Shown here: piece after piece, positions 1-5,122 of the stretch
How the letters are laid out: every line of letters begins with the position of its first letter
Position numbering within the stretch: the first letter of the stretch is position 1
NCBI GenBank assembly: GCA_937888925.1
Contig: CALARM010000978.1
Coordinates: forward strand, 1 to 5,470
Source of the DNA: an uncultured Synergistia bacterium
Lineage (GTDB): Bacteria > Eremiobacterota > SpSt-956 > JAKJGF01
Direction of reading: 5' to 3'
Length of the DNA stretch: 5,470 bases
Translations under genes and position numbers: made by a program
The notes under the pieces: generated by a model
The model's database searches: none
Seen by the model: only the letters and a program-made list of their open reading frames with translations
What the model was told of the DNA's origin: nothing

Positions 1-431
1 AGAGCAGAGGAGATGTAGTAAGTGTAAGTAATTTCCCCTTCAAAACCTCTGAATATGATATTATGCGTAAAGAGATGTTAAGTGCTCCAGTAGGAGAAAG
101 ACCGGGCAACAAAGGCAGTCTCCCTGCAGTAAACAAAGCAGTAGTTGCATGGGCGGCAGCAGGTACAGTACTTATTCTGTTAGTAATATTCGCAATGTTC
201 CTTGCAAAACAGAAGAAGAGCAACAAAGAGAAAATGCAGCTCCATCTCACAGCAGGTCCCGGTTCATCAATCAATCCTATTTCCGACCTGTTAAGTGACA
301 AGAGCGGAAGGACTGTAGCACCATCATCCAATAATACTACAGTATCGTGTGATCAGCTTACCAGAATGGCAAAAGAAAAGCCAAACAAAGTAGCCGAGTT
401 ATTAAAGACATCATGGATGTCAGAGAAATAA
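1..431 (+). CDS. fliF: Flagellar MS-ring protein FliF, C-terminal part (5' end cut by window)
   Basis: This is the C-terminal end of FliF, the inner-membrane protein that forms the MS ring and the platform for rotor and export gate. The reading frame is open from base 3, upstream of the ATG at 63, and it starts with the family signature RGDVVSVSNFPF. The true gene therefore begins outside the window and the ATG at 63 is internal. About 142 residues are visible. A hydrophobic segment at about bases 138-209 (AVVAWAAAGTVLILLVIFAM) is the second transmembrane helix, followed by a basic patch (KQKKSNKEK). A polar linker leads to the cytoplasmic tail CDQLTRMAKEKPNKVAELLK, which matches the FliF segment known to bind the FliG N-terminal domain. 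The stop is TAA at 429-431, 30 bases before fliG, as expected for co-transcription. Identity is secure; only the N-terminus is missing. Confidence 0.96.
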   Translation, partial: SRGDVVSVSNFPFKTSEYDIMRKEMLSAPVGERPGNKGSLPAVNKAVVAWAAAGTVLILLVIFAMFLAKQKKSNKEKMQLHLTAGPGSSINPISDLLSDKSGRTVAPSSNNTTVSCDQLTRMAKEKPNKVAELLKTSWMSEK

Positions 432-461
432 GCAGTTAGTTAGCGAGGAAGTGTTTATATA

Positions 462-1457
462 GTGGGATTAAATCTCAGTGCAAAGCAGAAAACAGCAATT
501 CTCATAGTATCTCTCCCTCCGGAGGTATCGACTCAGATTATGCGAGAGTTCTCTCCGGAACAGACCCAGGAGATAAGTGCGGAAATTGCAAAGTTACCCA
601 ATGTATCTTCTGATGTAAGAAATGCTGTTATAGATGAGTTTTTTTCCCGTTCTTCTGCTCCATCTGATATGATGGCAACCAATATTATGGGAGGCGGAGC
701 TGCAAGCTTCGCCGAACAGGTCCTTCAGGAAGGACTTACCGAAGTAGAAGGTAAAGACATAGTCAGTGCCAGCAAAAGACCTCTTGGTTTCTTAAGACAG
801 GTTGAACCGGAAGCTATAGTTTCTCTCTTAAAGAGAGAACATCCTCAATCGATAGCTCTGGTTCTTTCTTATTTAGAGGCAAAACAGGCTTCAGATGTGC
901 TCAGACGTTTATCTGCGAGCCTCCAGACTGAAGTGGCAAGAAGACTGGCTGAAATACAGAAGGTAGATCCTGATGTACTGGTTGAAATAGAAAGTCTGTT
1001 ACAGAACAGGCTGAAATTCCTCATAGATGGAGGGGGAGATTACGGGGAAGCTGACGGAAGAGAAGTATTGTTGAATATCCTCAGCAAAGCAGATAAGAGT
1101 ACAGAGGAGAGAATTCTTACAGGACTTACAAGAAAAAATCCCGGACTTGTAAGGGATCTGAAAAGAAAACTCTGTGATTTTGATGATCTGCAGCATATCA
1201 ATGATGAAGGACTGAGAGAAGTAATTCGTCTTGCAGATACAAGAGATTTAATTTTAGCACTTAAAGGAGCAGATCAGCAGATAGTAAAAAGAGTATATAG
1301 ATGTATGGCTCCTGAAGCGGCAAAAGCCCTTAAAGAAGATATGGATGCCCTCCCTTCCGGAAGGGTTGATGAAGATCAGGTCAGAGCCGCACAGCAGGAA
1401 ATAAGAAATATACTCAGAAATTTAGTATCACTCGGAAAAGTAAGGATTGCTTCTTAA
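462..1457 (+). CDS. fliG: Flagellar motor switch protein FliG
   Basis: FliG is the rotor protein on the cytoplasmic face of the MS ring that contacts FliF, FliM and the stator MotA. The product has 331 residues, normal for the family. The GTG start at 462 is the only reasonable one: AGGAAG lies at 446-451, and the nearby GTG at 451 meets a stop after three codons. The N-terminal domain (about 1-100, LSAKQKTAILIVSLPPEV) binds the FliF tail. The middle domain carries the FliM-binding EHPQ motif at residues 126-129. The C-terminal domain carries DLILALKGA and ends in AAQQEIRNILRNL. Two points are atypical. The hinge motif usually written MFxF reads LCDF at 237-240. Of the charged torque residues known from E. 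coli (K264, R281, D288, D289, R297), the aligned positions are K268, E285, E292, D293 and R301, so the arginine is replaced by glutamate. Identity is secure; the functional effect is inferred. Confidence 0.97.
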   Translation: MGLNLSAKQKTAILIVSLPPEVSTQIMREFSPEQTQEISAEIAKLPNVSSDVRNAVIDEFFSRSSAPSDMMATNIMGGGAASFAEQVLQEGLTEVEGKDIVSASKRPLGFLRQVEPEAIVSLLKREHPQSIALVLSYLEAKQASDVLRRLSASLQTEVARRLAEIQKVDPDVLVEIESLLQNRLKFLIDGGGDYGEADGREVLLNILSKADKSTEERILTGLTRKNPGLVRDLKRKLCDFDDLQHINDEGLREVIRLADTRDLILALKGADQQIVKRVYRCMAPEAAKALKEDMDALPSGRVDEDQVRAAQQEIRNILRNLVSLGKVRIAS

Positions 1458-1466
1458 TTAAAATAA

Positions 1467-1512
1467 AGGCGGTCAGGTGGTTGGATTCTGACCACCTGAC
1501 CGCCTCTATTTT
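1467..1512 (+). terminator. Strong fliG-fliH intergenic hairpin, terminator- or attenuator-like
   Basis: Bases 1467-1481 and 1491-1505 form a perfect 15-bp stem, ten of the pairs G-C, around a 9-base loop. A short, interrupted T-run (CTATTTTC) follows from 1506. The hairpin starts ten bases after the fliG stop. The weak T-run and the position inside an operon whose next genes need transcription suggest partial termination, 3'-end protection or an RNA switch rather than full termination. Part of the right arm (CACCTGA, 1493-1499) is also complementary to TCAGGTG at 1512-1518, which overlaps the fliH ribosome binding site. Confidence 0.65.
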
Positions 1513-1513
1513 C

Positions 1514-1521
1514 AGGTGAGG
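1514..1521 (+). promoter_or_regulatory. fliH ribosome binding site that decides the start
   Basis: AGGTGAGG at 1514-1521 lies six bases before the ATG at 1528. The in-frame GTG at 1516 falls inside this sequence and is therefore unlikely to be the start. This site repeats seven bases (TCAGGTG, from 1512) of the left arm of the upstream hairpin. Confidence 0.75.
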
Positions 1522-1527
1522 TTTTTT

Positions 1528-2559
1528 ATGAATAATAACATGAACAATCAGAAAAAGATAATAAAATTTACAAAACCCACTTCAGATCCTCTGGTAATAG
1601 GAGCAGGAGGTGGAGTTAAAACTGTAAAGAAAGAAACTCCTCCCCCGCCCCAGCACAGGGGTCAGCTTATTATAGGCGCCAGAGGGGTGGTAAAACCTGC
1701 CGAAATTCCTCAGCCCCACCAGCCGGAAAGAAAAGAAGAACCTGTTCACGATAGACCGCAACAGTTTCAACAACAAATACAGACTATGCCCCAGGTACAT
1801 GAAGGTGATGTGTCTCCTTCTGCCCAGCCTTCAGGCAATCAGGGCTTAGATCCTCTTGCTGCCAGAACAATCAGAATAGAAAAAGTAGCAGAAGAAAAAA
1901 TGGCAAGAGCGGAACAGATGCTAGAGGAAGCATCATCAAAAGAAAAATATGCAAATCAGCAATTGGAAGAAGCACAGATAAAAGCGAAAGAAATAGTAAA
2001 AGAAGCACAGGCCAAGGCAAAAAAACTGATAGAAGATGCAAAAGTATACTGTCAGCAACTTCAGGCAACTTCAGAAAGAGAAGGCTTTGAACAGGGTAAA
2101 AATTTAGGTGTTGAAGCAGGAAAGCAGGAAGCGGGAGCCATGATGCAGCAGGCCATGACCCTTATAAACCGCATACTTGAAGAAAGAAGAAAGGTCTACG
2201 AACAGGTAGAACCGCAGGTGGCAGATCTTGCTTTGAAAATTGCAGAAAAAATCATCAATACCGAAGTAACACTTAACAATGAAATAGTTTTAAATCTAAT
2301 AAAATCAAATCTGGATAAAATAAAAGACAGAGAAGAAATTATAGTACGTGTAAGTCAGGATGATTTTCCCTATGTAAAAGAACATGAAGACGAACTGAGG
2401 AAAATCCTGGAAGGAGTAAAGAAATTCCGTATAGAGGCAGACGGTGTCGTCGACAAAGGCGGCTGTATGCTGGAAACAAATCTGGGTAATCTTGACAGCA
2501 GAATAGAATTTCAACTGGAAATAATGAAGAGAGCTTTTGAACAGAACATGAATGGGTGA
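1528..2559 (+). CDS. fliH: Flagellar export ATPase regulator FliH
   Basis: FliH is the peripheral stalk of the type III export apparatus. It dimerises, binds the FliI N-terminus and tethers the ATPase to the C ring and export gate. From ATG 1528 the product has 343 residues, longer than many FliH proteins because of an N-terminal extension of about 110 residues rich in Pro and Gln. That extension holds a degenerate duplication: LVIGAGGGVK at 22-31 and LIIGARGVVK at 47-56. A long coiled coil rich in Glu, Lys, Ala and Gln follows (about 115-180), then the overlapping GxxxG helix motif characteristic of FliH (G186, G190, G194, G198). The C-terminal globular domain is related to the V/F-ATPase E/delta subunits and ends in the family hallmark GGCMLETNLGNLDSRIEFQ. 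The stop TGA at 2557-2559 lies inside the first unit of the heptamer array. Identity is secure; the role of the N-terminal extension is unknown, perhaps C-ring or FlhA contact. Confidence 0.93.
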   Translation: MNNNMNNQKKIIKFTKPTSDPLVIGAGGGVKTVKKETPPPPQHRGQLIIGARGVVKPAEIPQPHQPERKEEPVHDRPQQFQQQIQTMPQVHEGDVSPSAQPSGNQGLDPLAARTIRIEKVAEEKMARAEQMLEEASSKEKYANQQLEEAQIKAKEIVKEAQAKAKKLIEDAKVYCQQLQATSEREGFEQGKNLGVEAGKQEAGAMMQQAMTLINRILEERRKVYEQVEPQVADLALKIAEKIINTEVTLNNEIVLNLIKSNLDKIKDREEIIVRVSQDDFPYVKEHEDELRKILEGVKKFRIEADGVVDKGGCMLETNLGNLDSRIEFQLEIMKRAFEQNMNG

Positions 2560-2653
2560 AAAGTGAAAAGTGAAAAGTGAAAAGTGAAAAGTGAAAAGTG
2601 AAGGGTGAAGGGTGAACTGGTCACTGGTAACTGGTCACTGGTAACTGGTCACT
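2556..2653 (+). repeat. Array of 14 tandem heptamers between fliH and fliI
   Basis: The 98 bases divide exactly into 14 heptamers: six GTGAAAA, two GTGAAGG, one bridging GTGAACT, then GGTCACT and GGTAACT alternating (three and two copies). The 7-base phase is unbroken through every change of unit. The first unit supplies the fliH stop codon, and the array ends four bases before the fliI ribosome binding site. Because 7 is not a multiple of 3, the TGA in each GTGA unit falls in all three frames. It resembles in type the heptanucleotide STRR repeats described in cyanobacteria. Confidence 0.95.
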
Positions 2654-2657
2654 GAAA

Positions 2658-2664
2658 AAGGAGG
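2658..2664 (+). promoter_or_regulatory. fliI ribosome binding site
   Basis: AAGGAGG, a full Shine-Dalgarno sequence, ends eight bases before the ATG at 2673. It follows directly on the heptamer array, so fliI can initiate independently of fliH translation. Confidence 0.9.
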
Positions 2665-2672
2665 AGATTATA

Positions 2673-4040
2673 ATGGATATACTTGAAAATTTAACGCCTC
2701 CGGAAATAAATCTGAAGAAATATTATGATATTGTAAATGATACAGTTCTGGTAAAAGAACATGGAAAGGTACAACAGATTGTCGGTATAGTTATAGAATC
2801 GGAAGGCCCCGGAGGAAATGTAGGAGAAATATGTTATATTTACCCTAAAGATAAAAGTAAGCCACCTCTGAGATCGGAGATTGTAGGTTTCAAGGGAGGC
2901 AGAGTATTGCTTATGCCTTACGGAGAACTGACAGGTATAGGCCCGGGATGTGAAGTAAGAGCAACAGGGACAGTATTACAGATAGAAGTAGGAGATCAAC
3001 TGATTGGCCGTATTATAAACGGTCTTGGAGAACCGATTGACGGTAAAGGTCCTATAAACAGCGGTAAATTTTATCCTATATATAATGATCCTCCCAGTCC
3101 ATTTGTACGCCCCCCTATTGCTGATCCCCTGCCTACAGGATGCAAACTCTTCGATGCTTTCCTTACCTTTGGCAAAGGTCAACGGCAGGGTATATTTGCA
3201 GGAAGCGGTGTAGGAAAAAGTACTACTCTTGGTATGATAGCAAGAGAAACTGCTGCAGACATAAATGTATTGACTCTTGTAGGAGAACGTGGCCGTGAGC
3301 TTCGAGATTTCGTGGAACATGTTTTAAAAGAAAAAGGTATGGCACGATCTGTTATTGTTGTGTCTACTTCTGACAGACCGGCTCTTGAAAGAATTAAATG
3401 CTGTTTTACAGGTACAACTGTATCTGAATATTTCAGAGATCAGGGTAAAGATGTTATGATGATGTTAGATTCTGTCACACGTTTTGCCATGGCACAGCGT
3501 GAGATAGGTCTTGCAGTAGGTGAACCGCCTGCTACAAAAGGTTATACTCCATCTGTATTTGCAATGCTCCCCAAATTACTTGAAAGGCCCGGCACTGCTC
3601 CTGTAGGAACAATTACAGCCCTTTATACAGTCCTCGTAGACGGTGATGATATGGATGAACCTATAGCAGACTGCGTACGTTCCATTCTGGACGGTCATAT
3701 TGAATTAAAAAGAAAACTTGCGGCAAGACAGATATTCCCCTGTATAGACCTTGGGCCCAGTGTAAGCCGTCTCTTTGGTGAAGTAACAACAGAAGTACAT
3801 AAAAAAGCTGCAGGTGCCTATCGTGAAGCATGGTCACTTTATGAAAACGCAGAAGATCTTATAAGTATCGGCGCCTATAAGCCTGGAGGAAATCTGAAAC
3901 TGGACTGGGCTGTAAGAAATTTTGACCGTATGGTAGAATTCAGAAAACAGAGAGTAACAGACAGATGCCCCTTTGATGAAACCATACAAAATCTTGCTGC
4001 TCTTATGTCTTCAGACGGAAGTCCATGGTATAATAAATAG
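2673..4040 (+). CDS. fliI: Flagellum-specific export ATPase FliI
   Basis: FliI is the hexameric ATPase of the flagellar type III export apparatus, related to the F1 beta subunit. It hydrolyses ATP to help dock and release export substrates at the membrane gate. The product has 455 residues, within the usual range. An N-terminal beta-barrel domain (about 20-95) contains GFKGGRVLLMPYGEL. The Walker A loop is GSGVGKST at 177-184 (K182). The catalytic-glutamate motif GERGREL has E205, and Walker B is VMMMLD at 261-266. The family stretch MAQREIGLAVGEPPATKGY follows, then LVDGDDMDEPIAD, and the conserved SVSR arginine is R366. The C-terminal helical domain ends NLAALMSSDGSPWYNK. All catalytic motifs are intact. 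One minor variation is IELKRKLA after DGH where FliI proteins usually read IVLSR. The gene is flanked on both sides by heptamer arrays. FliI fits better than a virulence-type SctN because every neighbour is flagellar. Confidence 0.97.
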   Translation: MDILENLTPPEINLKKYYDIVNDTVLVKEHGKVQQIVGIVIESEGPGGNVGEICYIYPKDKSKPPLRSEIVGFKGGRVLLMPYGELTGIGPGCEVRATGTVLQIEVGDQLIGRIINGLGEPIDGKGPINSGKFYPIYNDPPSPFVRPPIADPLPTGCKLFDAFLTFGKGQRQGIFAGSGVGKSTTLGMIARETAADINVLTLVGERGRELRDFVEHVLKEKGMARSVIVVSTSDRPALERIKCCFTGTTVSEYFRDQGKDVMMMLDSVTRFAMAQREIGLAVGEPPATKGYTPSVFAMLPKLLERPGTAPVGTITALYTVLVDGDDMDEPIADCVRSILDGHIELKRKLAARQIFPCIDLGPSVSRLFGEVTTEVHKKAAGAYREAWSLYENAEDLISIGAYKPGGNLKLDWAVRNFDRMVEFRKQRVTDRCPFDETIQNLAALMSSDGSPWYNK

Positions 4041-4123
4041 TGAAGAGTGAAGAGTGAAGAGTGAAGGGTGAAGGGTGAAGAGTGAAGGGTGAAGAGTGAA
4101 GAGTGAAGAGTGAAGAGTGAAAA
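4040..4123 (+). repeat. Array of 12 tandem GTGAAGA-type heptamers after fliI
   Basis: The array has 84 bases in exact 7-base phase: three GTGAAGA, two GTGAAGG, one GTGAAGA, one GTGAAGG, four GTGAAGA and one GTGAAAA. A degenerate unit, GTAGGGG, follows at 4124-4130. The first G of the array is the last base of the fliI stop TAG. Units GTGAAGG and GTGAAAA are shared with the fliH-fliI array, so the two belong to one repeat family. TGA stops occur in all three + frames. Confidence 0.95.
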
Positions 4124-4151
4124 GTAGGGGCAAAAACTGTGTTCGCCCGGT
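4124..4151 (+). repeat. Degenerate palindromic intergenic repeat (REP-like)
   Basis: GTAGGGGCAAAAACTG followed by TGTTCGCCCG forms an imperfect dyad: GGGC 4128-4131 pairs with GCCC 4145-4148, and AA 4133-4134 pairs with TT 4142-4143 around one mismatch. From memory, sequences of the form GGGGCGAAC...GTTCGCCC are dispersed intergenic repeats in several genomes. That match is unverified, and this copy looks decayed. Confidence 0.3.
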
Positions 4152-4218
4152 GAAGAATTGAGAGAAGACTTATAATTATCTGGAAAGTGTCACATTCACT
4201 GCTTACAGTTATTAAATT

Positions 4219-4224
4219 AAGGAG
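4219..4224 (+). promoter_or_regulatory. Displaced fliJ ribosome binding site
   Basis: AAGGAG is the only good Shine-Dalgarno sequence before fliJ, but it ends 36 bases upstream of the ATG at 4261, too far for normal use. Removing the 28 bases at 4227-4254 would leave AAGGAG, eight bases, then ATG, a textbook site. As it stands, a TTG at 4233 lies eight bases from AAGGAG. It would open a seven-codon frame ending at TAA 4254-4256, four bases before fliJ. Confidence 0.55.
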
Positions 4225-4254
4225 CTGATAGCTTGTCGCTGATAGCCGATAGCT
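4223..4254 (+). repeat. AGCTGAT-type heptamer block inside the fliJ leader
   Basis: From 4223 the heptamers read AGCTGAT, AGCTTGT, CGCTGAT, AGCCGAT, and then AGCT at 4251-4254. The two flanking AGCT copies lie 28 bases apart, exactly four heptamers, as expected if the block grew by tandem duplication from a single AGCT. The unit differs from the GTGAAGA family but keeps the 7-base length. Confidence 0.75.
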
Positions 4255-4260
4255 AAAATT

Positions 4261-4725
4261 ATGGGTTTTAAATTTAAAATGCAGAAAATACTCGATCATA
4301 AAATAGATATTCTGGATGATGAAAAAAAAGAACTTGCCAGAAGAAATAAGTTATTACAGGAAGCTATTAACAGACTTGAAGAATTAAAACAGATGATAGT
4401 AAACCTTCAGGGTGAGCTGAGGGGTATGTATGTAGGACAGATAAGTCAGAAAACACTGTCACAGATAGAATTATACAGAGCCCATATAAAAGATATAAGA
4501 GAAAGACAGATACCACAGCAGCAGATTGTTATACAGCAGCGTCAGTTGGAAGTAGAAGAACAGAAAGAAGTATTAAGACTCGCCCATATGGAAGTAAAAA
4601 AATTCGAAAAACTTAAAGAAAAACAGGCAGAAGAACATAAAGCAGAAGTAAAAGCAGAGGAAATAAAAACTACAGATGAGATTGCAGGGATAAAGGCAGC
4701 AAGAAAGATGATTATGAAAGAATAA
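4261..4725 (+). CDS. fliJ: Flagellar export protein FliJ
   Basis: FliJ is a small coiled-coil protein that sits in the central pore of the FliI hexamer like the gamma subunit of F1, contacts the FlhA gate and escorts export chaperones. The product has 154 residues, close to the family norm of about 145-150. The N-terminus GFKFKMQKILDHK is the typical FliJ opening. The rest is almost entirely two charged helices rich in Glu, Lys and Gln with an IPQQQIVIQQ segment near the turn (about 82-91), and no cysteine, signal peptide or membrane segment. ATG 4261 is supported by the family N-terminus but has no Shine-Dalgarno at normal distance, so translation may be weak or coupled to a short upstream frame. 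Sequence identity in FliJ is always low; the call rests on the opening motif, length, coiled coil and position after fliI. Confidence 0.9.
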   Translation: MGFKFKMQKILDHKIDILDDEKKELARRNKLLQEAINRLEELKQMIVNLQGELRGMYVGQISQKTLSQIELYRAHIKDIRERQIPQQQIVIQQRQLEVEEQKEVLRLAHMEVKKFEKLKEKQAEEHKAEVKAEEIKTTDEIAGIKAARKMIMKE

Positions 4726-4734
4726 GCAATAAAA

Positions 4735-4763
4735 AGCTGAAAAGCTGATAGGTGAAAAGCTGA
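4735..4763 (+). repeat. Decayed AGCTGA/GTGAAAA repeat copies after fliJ
   Basis: AGCTGA occurs at 4735, 4743 and 4758, with AGGTGA at 4750, giving steps of 8, 7 and 8. A single GTGAAAA lies at 4752-4758. The block mixes the two heptamer families seen elsewhere in the window and starts nine bases after the fliJ stop. Confidence 0.6.
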
Positions 4764-4781
4764 CTGCTATATTACAAAAAG

Positions 4782-4824
4782 TTAACATTTCGTTAAAGGT
4801 TTTGTAACAAAGGACTGATAAAAT
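4782..4824 (+). promoter_or_regulatory. Possible promoter with 11-base-spaced TTAACA-like boxes
   Basis: TTAACA at 4782, TTAAAG at 4793 and GTAACA at 4804 are spaced by exactly 11 bases. A -10-like TAAAAT lies at 4819-4824, nine bases after the last box. The layout resembles PhoB/PhoP-type Pho boxes, where direct repeats replace the -35. The second and third boxes each deviate by one base, so this is tentative. Confidence 0.3.
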
Positions 4825-4898
4825 AACAATAAAAGATAAATTTTTTTAAAAGGAGGCTTTTAACAGTTAAAAAAGTTTCAGGAAAAATTATATAAATA

Positions 4899-4962
4899 AT
4901 CTAAGAAAACTAAATTTTCAACTGATGGCTAAAGCCGGGTTAAATAAGGTAAATTCTTAGAT
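4899..4962 (+). promoter_or_regulatory. Inverted repeat enclosing a small hairpin in the leader
   Basis: ATCTAAGAA at 4899-4907 and TTCTTAGAT at 4954-4962 are perfectly complementary over 9 bp. Inside lies a small hairpin: AAC 4920-4922 with GTT 4939-4941, and TGGC 4926-4929 with GCCG 4934-4937 (one G-T pair), closed by a TAAA loop. The nested shape is riboswitch-like, but I match it to no known class; it lacks the GAAA tetraloop arm expected of a cyclic-di-GMP-I aptamer. Confidence 0.35.
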
Positions 4963-5075
4963 AAGTAAATGATTGATAGTAAAGACCGAATTTTACTGGT
5001 AAGGTAATCAAGAGTTTACAAATATCAATAAAGAAAGGAGAAAGTTGAAATAACGTAATCAAAAGCGATCATGAT

Positions 5076-5094
5076 TTATGTAATGTTTACATAA
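5076..5094 (+). promoter_or_regulatory. Operator-like perfect dyad TTATGTAA-TGT-TTACATAA
   Basis: An 8-bp perfect inverted repeat with a 3-base spacer, the size and symmetry of a dimeric repressor or activator site. A variant copy, TTATGTAGGTTTACGTGA, lies at 5135-5152, and an identical half-site, TTTACATAA, lies at 5164-5172. The regulator is not in the window. Confidence 0.45.
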
Positions 5095-5122
5095 TAATGA
5101 GATCGGATAAGAACCTTTTTGG

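Noticed and set aside
1516..1530. GTG at 1516 as the fliH start
   Set aside because: This GTG is part of the AGGTGAGG ribosome binding site, which is correctly placed for ATG 1528.
1871..2068. Minus-strand frame rich in Leu and Phe opposite fliH
   Set aside because: It is the antisense of a Glu/Lys/Ala-rich coiled coil, which always reads as a hydrophobic shadow. FliH on the + strand is clearly the real gene.
2556..2653. CRISPR array
   Set aside because: The units are only seven bases long with no spacers and no cas genes nearby.
2976..3320. 114-codon minus-strand frame opposite fliI
   Set aside because: It lies wholly within the conserved FliI catalytic core and has no recognisable domain or start signal.
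4237..4257. Sigma-28 flagellar promoter because of GCCGATAG
   Set aside because: GCCGATAG is one of the heptamer units, and no TAAA lies about 15 bases upstream.
4003..4299. Minus-strand 98-codon open frame with a peptide repeat of the SLFTLHS type
   Set aside because: The peptide repeat is only the GTGAAGA heptamer array read in reverse: three heptamers make seven codons. It has no ribosome binding site and runs into the ends of fliI and fliJ.
4919..4942. Cyclic-di-GMP-I riboswitch because of GGCTAAAGCC near a flagellar gene
   Set aside because: The rest of the aptamer consensus, including the GAAA tetraloop arm and the GGACGCAAAGCC-type core, is missing.
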